A stretch of DNA of 64,000 bases from Nostoc sp. NMS7 (GTDB lineage: Bacteria > Cyanobacteriota > Cyanobacteriia > Cyanobacteriales > Nostocaceae). Location: assembly GCF_017115085.1 (NCBI RefSeq), contig NZ_JABXKJ010000255.1, positions 1 through 64,000 of the forward strand, written 5' to 3'. Of the stretch, positions 7,149-14,765 are shown one piece after another. The translations under genes were made by a program, and so were the position numbers. The notes under the pieces are model-generated. The model was not told where the DNA came from. It worked only from the letters and a program-made list of their open reading frames with translations, and made no database searches. How positions within the stretch are numbered: the first letter of the stretch is position 1; each line of letters opens with the position of its first letter.

Positions 7149-9245
7149 TTAGCCCAACAAAAGACTACACAATTCATCGATTTGTTGACTTTTGTTAGAT
7201 ATTAGTTGATGGGCTATAGCTTGTAGCTGACGAGTATTTTGGAGTTTGGTATTATCTATTTCTTCTAGTTCACTATCTAACAATGTTTGAAAGCGATAAT
7301 AAAAACTTTTAGCTTCTTGATCGCTAGGTTCAAACAACTTTTCTAATTCTCCAGCTACCACTTCACTACCACCGTCAAACACAATATTTAAAAGTGGTCT
7401 TCCCCATTGTAAGAGTCCCCAATTTTTGACTTCTTTATAAGGGTAGACACTCGTCAGCGAACCTGTACCTAAAGAAACTACTAAAATATCTTCTGTATTG
7501 AGGACTTTTTGGGCTTTTCGTTTACTACTAATTTGTGCTTCTAAAATAGCTAAATGGGCTGGATTATTAGCAAATACTCCACCATCGATTAAAGTATAGG
7601 CGATGCCGCTATTGTGAGGGTTTACAATCCGATGAGGAGCAAAATAAGTCGGAGTGGCACTAGTTGCCAATGCTGCATCTAGGAGCGAAAAACCCCCACA
7701 TAACTTCTGAAAATTCTTAGATTCTATTTGCTCTTTTTCTAGTTTGTTTGTAAAAAATATCGGAATTCGCTGCTCGATATCGTAACTCGTTACAAAAACT
7801 TCTTTGAGATTATTTTCTAGAAGGGCGTTACCAAAATATTGCCTGAAAATTTCTTCTTTGCTTTCGGAAGGATATTTTGGCTGTATAAATATATCCTCTA
7901 ACGGGCCAAGTAGTCTTTCAAACAACGGCTCATAAAATATTTCTACCCCATACTCAATAAATAACTGTAGGAGATCCTCAGCAGTGTATTCAGCTACTGA
8001 CAAGTTATCAGATACATCAGAACTTAATCGGGGTTTAGTTAGTCCAAGTGCTAAAATTCCGCCGATGGAAGTGCCAGTAATTAAATCAAACAAACTGAAT
8101 ATAGGCTTTTGTGTCCGCCTTTCAATTTCTGATAGGAGTAATGCAGGAATAATGCCCCGAATACCGCCTCCATCAATAGAAAGTATTTTATATTTGGGAC
8201 GGGCTTTTGTATTCATGGTTTCTGGCGATTCCTCCTGAGTTAATATTTGTGCTTGTTGGATATTGACGGGATCTTCAGTTTGGTCTGTTTTGGTTTCCTC
8301 GTCATGTGGCTGGAGAGCGATCGCGGTTGGAATAATCTCGGATTCTTCGCTGTTTATTTCTATCTGTTGAATTTCCTTTGCTTGGTCTTCGCCGTCGCTT
8401 ACTAACGATACCGTTGCTGCTAATAAACTTGTAGTTAGTGGTGAGATATTTTCTTCGGGAATAACTGCTGTCTCAGCTTGGATCTCTTCTTGAATATCTT
8501 CTTGATTGGATGATTCTGCTGCAAATGGAACTGGATTTGATGATTGTGTTGCGAATGGAATTTCTGCTAAAGTCCAAATAGGATTACCACGAAAATTTCC
8601 TTGATAAGACTTTCGCTTTTGATTTTTGACAGTTGTACCTTGCCCTTCGTCTAATTTCCAGTAAGCCACTAATCCTTCTTCATCTCCGACTATTAACCCA
8701 CAACGATGAGTCTGGATTTGTGCTTGAGTACAAGGATAATTCCAAACGCTAATGTTTGCTAATTGTCCTTTGAAATAGACCTGTTTGTGTAAAGTTGCTC
8801 CCAGAGTTATAGAACTTGTGGCTTTGTTTAAAGATGAACCTCTAAGAGAATCGTTGTATTCACGATCGTCAAGGTATACGGCTAGTTGACCACTATTAAA
8901 AATAATAGCAAAAAAGTGCCATTGTTCTATAGTTAATTCTCCTTGCCCAAAGGTTTTGATACCCTTGCTAACAGTTTCATCAATGTAGACATCTAGGCTT
9001 CCTGCTTCACTGATGCCGAATTCAAAATTATCGCTATATCTCTCTGAAGAACGGGCAAAAAATACATTGCGCGTCCCATAACTAGTGGCTTTATTTGTTA
9101 GTTCATGTGGATTTATCCATCCTGAAACCGTAAAAGCTGAACTCCCTTGAGCGAAAACGCCGCCAATATCGTTTCTGCCAAAATCTATATAATCATTTAC
9201 CCCATCAAATGTTAAAACTGTTTGTGTATTTACTAGGTTTATCAC
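7149..9245 (-). CDS. LamG-like domain fused to patatin-like phospholipase, 698 aa
   Basis: Residues about 5-215 form a concanavalin A/LamG-type jelly roll (VLTFDGVNDYIDFG, FTVSGWINP, EGLVAYWKLDEGQG), a fold that binds sugars or surfaces. Residues about 230-345 are an acidic low-complexity linker. Residues about 350-690 are a patatin-like lipid acyl hydrolase with the oxyanion loop SIDGGGIRG near 353-361, nucleophile motif GTSIGG near 391 and catalytic DGG near 554, so the Ser-Asp dyad is complete. An internal ATG (MNTKARP, residue 344) could start a patatin alone. No classic signal peptide is seen. It sits between the RiPP cyclases and the exporter, an arrangement I do not know from microviridin clusters. 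It may act on membranes or lipids, or be a passenger. Confidence 0.85.
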   Translation of the reverse strand: MINLVNTQTVLTFDGVNDYIDFGRNDIGGVFAQGSSAFTVSGWINPHELTNKATSYGTRNVFFARSSERYSDNFEFGISEAGSLDVYIDETVSKGIKTFGQGELTIEQWHFFAIIFNSGQLAVYLDDREYNDSLRGSSLNKATSSITLGATLHKQVYFKGQLANISVWNYPCTQAQIQTHRCGLIVGDEEGLVAYWKLDEGQGTTVKNQKRKSYQGNFRGNPIWTLAEIPFATQSSNPVPFAAESSNQEDIQEEIQAETAVIPEENISPLTTSLLAATVSLVSDGEDQAKEIQQIEINSEESEIIPTAIALQPHDEETKTDQTEDPVNIQQAQILTQEESPETMNTKARPKYKILSIDGGGIRGIIPALLLSEIERRTQKPIFSLFDLITGTSIGGILALGLTKPRLSSDVSDNLSVAEYTAEDLLQLFIEYGVEIFYEPLFERLLGPLEDIFIQPKYPSESKEEIFRQYFGNALLENNLKEVFVTSYDIEQRIPIFFTNKLEKEQIESKNFQKLCGGFSLLDAALATSATPTYFAPHRIVNPHNSGIAYTLIDGGVFANNPAHLAILEAQISSKRKAQKVLNTEDILVVSLGTGSLTSVYPYKEVKNWGLLQWGRPLLNIVFDGGSEVVAGELEKLFEPSDQEAKSFYYRFQTLLDSELEEIDNTKLQNTRQLQAIAHQLISNKSQQIDELCSLLLG

Positions 9246-9462
9246 AAGGATTTAATCTCCAAATATCAATAATTAGTAATTTTAAATACGTGATTTAATA
9301 TCAATAAAGTTAATAAAAAAAAATCTCACTAAAAACTTTCAAAGTGGTAGGAATGTAGACGCGACAGCAGCTATTTTTCTCTATAGGACGCTATTGTAAA
9401 CGTGTTGTTGAACTGAGTACCTGTAGGATAGAAGACAATAAAAATACACAAGGCTCAATTCC

Positions 9463-10440
9463 TTAATTTTTATTAGTCAGTAATACTTCTGCGATCGCCT
9501 GCGAAATGGGGTAGTGTGGTGAATATATCTCCATCCAAAAAAATTCCCCGACTGGGTTAACTTCGAGGAATACATGGCGACCATCGGGGGTGACAATAAT
9601 ATCAATTGCTCCATAGTTTAAGCCAAAATAACCCATCAGTTTGAGCAGCTTTTTCTCAATATCTTCTGGCAAGTCGTAGGGTTGCCAATTTTTAACTAAG
9701 GCTCTCCCCTCTTTGCGCCAGTCGTAAGTAGATCCTGACAAGCTTTGGGAATTTACTGCGGCAGTAAATACGCGGTGTCCGACAATAGTTGTCCGCAACT
9801 CCAGCGCCTTGGGCACATTTTCTTGGAAGGTCATCGGACAAAAACGCAGTCCTTCCATATTCTCCAGATCATCATTTGTAACTCGAGTGGTAAACACAAC
9901 GTTTTCTCGCCCCTGCTGATCATAAATAGCAAAGGAACAAAGCATTTTGGTAACTATACCTTGCTTACATTGTTGAGCAAATTGCTTGACTACTTCTGGA
10001 TTGTTTGAAGTCAGAGTATGTGGAGTTACAAGACCAACTTCTCGTGCAACTTGCAATTGTAGTTGCTTATTATTAGCCCGATCCACATTGGACATTTTAT
10101 CAAAGTGGAATCCTTGAAGGCTAGCAATCATACCCCTGACAGTGGCGCGACATTCGTTAATTGACGCATCTCTGTATTGCTTGTCCATTGAGTCGGGGAT
10201 TTTTTGTCCGTAGCGCATCCGCCGATACCAAACTGAGGATACCTCACTCAAATCGAGCTTCTGTTCGCCATCAGTAATAATTACCCGTTCAGTATCCCCG
10301 GAGTAAATATCTAGTTTGACTTCAGTGGGATATCTGTCTGTATCAAACCGAAATGCTTTTTCTCCTCTAGCCTCAATTTCTTTGATGACTAGAGGAATAC
10401 TTTCGTTGTCTTTACTAAACGTGACTATTAATACGGTCAT
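9463..10440 (-). CDS. mdnC: ATP-grasp macrolactone cyclase, MdnC/MvdD-like, 325 aa
   Basis: ATP-grasp ligase that activates side-chain carboxylates of the precursor and forms the omega-ester rings of microviridins. The sequence strongly resembles MdnC/MvdD as remembered: start MTVLIVTFSKDNESIPLVIK, RFDTDRYPTEVKLD, VWYRRMRYGQKIPD, FCPMTFQENVPKALELR, and the ATP/Mg-binding end FLEVNPVGEFFWMEIYSPHY. The frame is open 21 codons further upstream, but MTVLIVTF is the family N-terminus, so I chose the ATG at 10440. No strong ribosome site precedes it. It follows the mdnB-like gene by 78 bases. It should act first, with the lactam former second, on the precursor encoded at 11778-11912. Confidence 0.9.
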   Translation of the reverse strand: MTVLIVTFSKDNESIPLVIKEIEARGEKAFRFDTDRYPTEVKLDIYSGDTERVIITDGEQKLDLSEVSSVWYRRMRYGQKIPDSMDKQYRDASINECRATVRGMIASLQGFHFDKMSNVDRANNKQLQLQVAREVGLVTPHTLTSNNPEVVKQFAQQCKQGIVTKMLCSFAIYDQQGRENVVFTTRVTNDDLENMEGLRFCPMTFQENVPKALELRTTIVGHRVFTAAVNSQSLSGSTYDWRKEGRALVKNWQPYDLPEDIEKKLLKLMGYFGLNYGAIDIIVTPDGRHVFLEVNPVGEFFWMEIYSPHYPISQAIAEVLLTNKN

Positions 10441-10518
10441 AAAAAGCATGAAGTGTGAAGTATCTAGACACCTTTTGGGTGGCTTGCCGCAGGCTAGTAT
10501 CAAATATTAAATTCTTGA

Positions 10519-11511
10519 TCATTCATTCTTTCTTTGAAGTAGGGCATCTGCGATCGCACTTGCAATGGGTAAGTGTAAATCCTTTTCCAGCATTCCCCAC
10601 TCCCCCACAGGGTTGATTTCCAAAAAGACGTATTCGCCTGATGGTGTGACGATGAAATCTAACGCTCCAAACAACAGCCCAAATTTCCCCATAAAGGCTT
10701 TGAGACGACGAATTACTTCATCAGGAAGCTGGTGATGTTGCCATGCGCCAACCTCAACACCAGGTTTACGCCAATCAACTTTGGCTGCTACATACATATC
10801 TGCATTTAGCGCCCCCACAAATACATTACCATTCACATACACTACCCGTAATTCCTGTTGCTTTGGAATTTGCTCTTGAAAAACCATTGGGCAATAGCGT
10901 AGTGACTCGGCATCTTGTAAGTCTTCTTCCTTGACGATGCTAGTGTAAAGAAAAAACGAGGAGTTAGCTTCCATACTGCGAGAAAGAGCAGTTAAGAGCT
11001 TGCTCACCATTTTGCCCTTGACTTGCTGGAAAAACTCTCGTGCTGCTTGGGCTTTGTTAGTAACAAGAGTCTGGGGAATAACAAAACCTACTTCAGACGC
11101 AATTCGCAGTTGACGCAGCTTGTTACTTGCATAATCTATCCGCTCTAAATTATCTACCCAACGAGCTTCCTTCAGGCTGTCCCAAAAACCATCTAAAGTT
11201 GCTTGTGATTCTCTAATGCAAGCTTCTCGGAACTTTGGCGCTAATTCTTGACTCAGTTTTGGTTCCCAAATGCGGCGCATCCATACAACTTGCACCTGCT
11301 CTGTGCTGATAGAGTGGTTGTTACATTCTATAGTGTGGTAGCTTTTAGACTTATCAAAATGTGCTGTTAATTGCACTTCTAGAGGAAACTTATCAGTATC
11401 TAGACGAAATGGTTGCACCCCTTTTTTTGATAAGGATTCTGCCACTCTATCTATTGTGAAGAAATCACCACTGTGGGTGATTAATAAAACAACATCACGA
11501 GACAGGTGCAT
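10519..11511 (-). CDS. mdnB: ATP-grasp macrolactam cyclase, MdnB/MvdC-like, 330 aa
   Basis: ATP-grasp ligase expected to form the omega-amide (Lys to acidic residue) ring after the ester rings are made. Diagnostic stretches are VVLLITHSGDFFTIDRVAE, PFRLDTDKFPLEVQL, VWMRRIWEPKL, YCPMVFQEQIPKQQELRV and the ATP/Mg site FLEINPVGEWGMLE. It is a clear paralogue of the downstream gene, sharing the same length and the EINPVGE/EVNPVGE end. The frame is open 16 codons further up. The ATG at 11511 (MHLSRDVVLL) fits the family N-terminus better. A 266-base gap to the precursor gene holds no other frame. Leader recognition by an alpha3-beta3 segment is known for MdnB/MdnC, but I did not verify it here. 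Confidence 0.9.
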   Translation of the reverse strand: MHLSRDVVLLITHSGDFFTIDRVAESLSKKGVQPFRLDTDKFPLEVQLTAHFDKSKSYHTIECNNHSISTEQVQVVWMRRIWEPKLSQELAPKFREACIRESQATLDGFWDSLKEARWVDNLERIDYASNKLRQLRIASEVGFVIPQTLVTNKAQAAREFFQQVKGKMVSKLLTALSRSMEANSSFFLYTSIVKEEDLQDAESLRYCPMVFQEQIPKQQELRVVYVNGNVFVGALNADMYVAAKVDWRKPGVEVGAWQHHQLPDEVIRRLKAFMGKFGLLFGALDFIVTPSGEYVFLEINPVGEWGMLEKDLHLPIASAIADALLQRKNE

Positions 11512-11777
11512 AAAATATTTTTTTGATATTTTTATGAGGTAGCTATTAAGCAATAGCAACTAAATTCCTTTCTATAACCAAAACTTTTTGAAAAATTTAG
11601 TGAGCTACAAAAAGCAATCACCTCCATGTTATGGATAAGGCAATATGAAAGCGATCGCGTTTATATGAGCAGTTTTTAGTTATTTGACAATTGCTACTCT
11701 ATTAAACTATGATTCAGCCAATTACAAGGTTATTTCCGATAATAAAGGTACTTTCAGATGTAGATAGAATAAATAAA

Positions 11778-11912
11778 TTATTTATCTTCCAAATCTGAAG
11801 GAAACTTGTAAGTCCAAGGAACCTCTGTTCCTTCAGTAGCTTGCTCTTCCAGGAAACGCGCAAAGAATGGTATCACTCCGACATCAACTGTTTTGACTGT
11901 GTTTCTAGGCAT
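11778..11912 (-). CDS. mdnA: Microviridin-type (graspetide) precursor peptide, 44 aa
   Basis: A small gene in front of the two cyclases. The leader carries the conserved recognition helix PFFARFLEEQ (residues 15-24). The core ends WTYKFPSDLEDK, matching the TxKxPSDxE signature of microviridins. By alignment with microviridin B, Thr34-Asp40 and Ser39-Glu42 would be esters and Lys36-Asp43 the amide. The usual second Glu is Asp here, and the peptide ends in Lys, giving a basic C-terminus. The ATG is preceded by AAGGAAAACTCT, a good ribosome site. A repeat array lies 70-140 bases upstream. Microviridins are serine-protease inhibitors. The residue at the Thr-x-Lys variable site (Tyr35) and its neighbours should set the target. 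Confidence 0.92.
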   Translation of the reverse strand: MPRNTVKTVDVGVIPFFARFLEEQATEGTEVPWTYKFPSDLEDK

Positions 11913-11980
11913 AGAGTTTTCCTTAAAGTAAATTGTTTTTCAACTAAATATATATCACTAATTAAATATATTTTCAAGGT

Positions 11981-12049
11981 CAGTTAAGACAGTTAATAAG
12001 TAATTATTCTCAGGTATTTAAGAAAGTTAAGAAAGTTAAGAAAGTTAAG
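11981..12049 (-). promoter_or_regulatory. 9-bp-period CTTAA direct-repeat array upstream of the precursor gene
   Basis: Read on the gene strand: three tandem CTTAACTTT units plus a fourth CTTAA (12018-12049), then about 25 bases, then a pair with the same 9-bp step (ATTAACTGT, CTTAACTGA; 11984-12000). The layout matches the array before the NRPS operon (49664-49731) almost exactly. CTTAAC half-sites resemble cyanobacterial Pho-box halves, but the 9-bp period differs from the usual 11. A response-regulator-type operator is likely. Its regulator is unknown. Confidence 0.6.
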
Positions 12050-12184
12050 CTGGCAATTAAGAAAAAATTATTTAATAATTATCAATGTTAAGTAATCAAT
12101 ATCAAACTATAGCAATTTTATTTGATTATTGAACAAGTAGGGGTGGGTTCGCCGAGATCATCATTAGTAATTAATAATATTTTT

Positions 12185-12380
12185 GGTTCTTCAGTACATA
12201 TTATGCTGGACTGTTAAATAAAATCCGTCACTTGCCTTGAAAATCAAGCCTTACAGGGAGTTATAGCTTCAATTTCAGAAATCTTATCTCAAATGCTAAG
12301 ATTAACGGCTGTTATTATTGCCCAGCAAGGATTTTAAGCTTATTGACAGATGTACTTAGCATAACAAGTACTGAAGAACC
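12185..12380. mobile_element. 196-bp MITE with 8-bp target duplication
   Basis: The ends are 23-bp inverted repeats with two mismatches, beginning GGTTCTTCAGTAC. They are flanked on both sides by ATATTTTT (12177-12184 and 12381-12388), a clean 8-bp target-site duplication. The inside shows a short open stretch on the plus strand ending QMLRLTAVIIAQQGF but no transposase. It lies between the second exporter gene and the precursor gene's repeat array. The duplication length fits an ISAs1- or IS1-like parent, which is an inference. Confidence 0.8.
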
Positions 12381-12489
12381 ATATTTTTACCTGTTTTCTT
12401 TGCTGTTAACTTATTTCATACATAATTATGTTTAATAATAAACCAGATTCCTATACACACAAGTCATAAGTCATTCATTCGTGAACAAC

Positions 12490-12523
12490 AAGAACCCCAA
12501 CTTTTTTAAAAAGTCGGAGTTCT
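12490..12523 (-). terminator. Hairpin after the exporter gene, possible terminator
   Basis: AGAACCCCAACTTTTT and AAAAAGTCGGAGTTCT form a roughly 16-bp stem with two mismatched positions and almost no loop. The minus strand beyond it is not T-rich, so termination there is only possible. The rest of 11913-12608 holds the repeat array, the MITE and AT-rich DNA. Confidence 0.4.
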
Positions 12524-12608
12524 GAGAAAGCGCTATTTTTACAAATCAAAATAGAAAACTATTCTTTCACAGGCGATAATTCAGCAGACTGAACAGATTG
12601 TTTAACCG

Positions 12609-14600
12609 TTAAACTCTCAGCCATTTCAACACACTTGGGTTTTTGTCATAGCGGTACGTCAAGCCGTCCCTAGTAGTGATAGAATCTCCTTTGCTTGCCT
12701 TACTTCTGATAGTGCTAATGGAATAGTTAGTTAATTTACTTATTACCTTATGAGAAAGCCCTTCACTTGTAATTCTTTCCGTCAATATTTGTGATTGACT
12801 TTTCAATTCATTATTAGGCGTGCTTTGAATATTTATTGTTTTTTGATTTCGATAATCCTGCACAGTCATAAGTTGCCAACTAGAATCTTGTGAAAGTTCC
12901 AGAACCCACTGGTGATAATTAAATAAACTTTCTCTATGCCCAACACTAATAAACGTTGTTTTCGTCTCTTGTAACTGTTGATATAAATTTCCTTCATTCT
13001 TCAAATCTAAGGCACTTGTTGCTTCATCTAATATACTGAACCTTGGATTAGTCACCAACAGGCGCGCGAAAGCCAGGCGTTGTTGTTCTCCCAAGGACAA
13101 TATATTCTCCCAAGGAACTTCAGTATCAAAACTTTCAACTCGACTTAGCAAGTTTTGCAGGTTAACTTGTTGCAAAACTTCTTTGAGTTCTGCGTCAGTC
13201 AATTGACGATTAGTTTTAGGATAAAGCAACTGTTCGCGCAAAGTTCCCAGAATTATATAAGGACGTTGGGGTAAAAATAAGACTTCTTTTAGGGGAGGAC
13301 GCACCAAACGACCAGTTCCTGCATTCCACAAACCAGCGATCGCCCTCAACATAGAACTTTTACCTCGACCACTTGGCCCAACAATCAATAAACCTTCTCC
13401 TGGCTGAACAGCTAGTGACAAGTTTTCGACGATTACCTGTTCATAGTTTGGCGTTTGTAAAGTGACGTTCTCAAAAGCAAAATAATTCTCTTCTATTGTT
13501 TTGATAGTACCGACGTTCTCAGGTTGTTTTGCCACTGCTTCTAAAGCATCTGAAAAATCAGATAAACGCTGAACGTAACTAGAAAATCGCCCAGAAACGC
13601 CAAATTCAGCTATTAATTCTTCCAAAGCACCAGCAAAGAAATAGCAAGCTGTAGTAGCTTGTCCAATTTGTCCGAAATCAATTTCATCTCTAATAAATAA
13701 AGGTGCAAGTACTAATAGCGTGAGAAATTCGATAGTACCCCGATATCCTCTGTTAAAAATTGCCTGATTTCTCTCCCAATTAATCTTTTCTTTAATATTT
13801 TTTATGAGGATACTAAATCTGCGTTGAATTATATTCAGTTCTTGTTTTTCTCCTTGAAAAAAAGCTATTGACTCAGCGTGATTGCGGACATGAGTTAGAC
13901 AATAACTATAATCGGCTTTAGATTCAAGTTCTGCTTGATTAATCTTAATTAATTCTCGATTTAAGTAAACAGCAATAAAGTTGCCTATAATTGTATAGAT
14001 AAGCAGAGCAACAGCTATCTGTTGGGAAATTGACCAGACAACTATTAAAAAAGTTACCATTTCCAGTGCTTTTTCTAGTAAAGTAGCTGAAAAACTGAGC
14101 GCACTACTGGTTATTGGTTCAATTTCTTGAGATAAACGTTGATCTGGGTTATCAATATCAGCTTTAAAATTGATTTTATAATAAGCACGATTGTTCAAAT
14201 ATTTATTTAAAATATGATTATCGAGCCATTGATACCAATCAAGAGAAATTTGTTTTCTAATAAATTTAGTAAATCCTACTAAAAGTGTTATCAAGACAAG
14301 TCCAACAGCATAAAATGATATAGTATAAGTAAATTTAGAATAATCTTTTTCTTGAATGATCACATCGATTAAATAGCGATGAATGAAACTATTATAAGTA
14401 GTTGCAGCTACAAGGGCGAATATTAGCAATATTAGGAGAATAAGCATTCCCCAGGCGCGAATAACGTCTGAAAAGGCTCTTTGCCCTGGTTTTGTTGGAT
14501 ACCAGTAAGGGCCGGCGATCGCTCTTATATCTTGCCAAAATTGAATAAAATCTGAAAAAGCATTTGTTGAGGGTTTAGCTTGAACAACTTGAGTTTGCAT
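12609..14600 (-). CDS. ABC exporter, SbmA/BacA-type permease fused to ATPase, 663 aa (paralogue)
   Basis: Same architecture as the exporter at 4228-6246. A membrane domain (GMLILLILLIFALVAATTY near 50) is followed by an ATPase with Walker A GPSGRGKSSMLRAI near 410, signature LSLGEQQRLAFARLL and FSILDEATSALD. The two are most alike in the ATPase half, where long runs of bases are identical (for example around 4880-4930 and 13240-13290), suggesting duplication followed by local conversion. Residues about 615-663 carry the same odd tail (LSHKVISKLTNYSISTIRS). It lies 165 bases after the thioesterase-ending synthetase on the same strand, so export of the NRPS/PKS product is the likely role. Cyanobacterial peptide clusters often carry such a transporter. 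Confidence 0.8.
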   Translation of the reverse strand: MQTQVVQAKPSTNAFSDFIQFWQDIRAIAGPYWYPTKPGQRAFSDVIRAWGMLILLILLIFALVAATTYNSFIHRYLIDVIIQEKDYSKFTYTISFYAVGLVLITLLVGFTKFIRKQISLDWYQWLDNHILNKYLNNRAYYKINFKADIDNPDQRLSQEIEPITSSALSFSATLLEKALEMVTFLIVVWSISQQIAVALLIYTIIGNFIAVYLNRELIKINQAELESKADYSYCLTHVRNHAESIAFFQGEKQELNIIQRRFSILIKNIKEKINWERNQAIFNRGYRGTIEFLTLLVLAPLFIRDEIDFGQIGQATTACYFFAGALEELIAEFGVSGRFSSYVQRLSDFSDALEAVAKQPENVGTIKTIEENYFAFENVTLQTPNYEQVIVENLSLAVQPGEGLLIVGPSGRGKSSMLRAIAGLWNAGTGRLVRPPLKEVLFLPQRPYIILGTLREQLLYPKTNRQLTDAELKEVLQQVNLQNLLSRVESFDTEVPWENILSLGEQQRLAFARLLVTNPRFSILDEATSALDLKNEGNLYQQLQETKTTFISVGHRESLFNYHQWVLELSQDSSWQLMTVQDYRNQKTINIQSTPNNELKSQSQILTERITSEGLSHKVISKLTNYSISTIRSKASKGDSITTRDGLTYRYDKNPSVLKWLRV

Positions 14601-14730
14601 ATTTTTGAAATTAAACTAAAAACTTTTAGAACTAGATTTAATACTATTTTTTCCACACCTGGGATTTAATTTGCTTAAAACTAGCAATCATAATACAATT
14701 CCTTACATTTAAAGGGTGTTTACTGACAAC

Positions 14731-14757
14731 GTAGAGACACCAATTTAGCGTCTCTAC
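14731..14757 (-). terminator. Hairpin after the NRPS operon, weak terminator candidate
   Basis: GTAGAGAC pairs with GTCTCTAC around an 11-base loop, 9 bases past the last synthetase stop codon. There is no T-run on the minus strand side. It may instead be a dispersed GTAGAGAC-type repeat. Confidence 0.35.
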
Positions 14758-14765
14758 ATAGTTTT

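Noticed and set aside
11981-12049. Calling the repeat array a Pho box
   Set aside because: CTTAAC half-sites fit, but the 9-bp step does not match the known 11-bp spacing, so only a response-regulator-like operator is claimed.
12559-12624. 21-residue frame overlapping the end of the second exporter gene (MAESLTVKQSVQSAELSPVK…)
   Set aside because: Considered as another RiPP precursor. It lacks the PFFARFL leader and any TxKxPSD core, and is probably chance.
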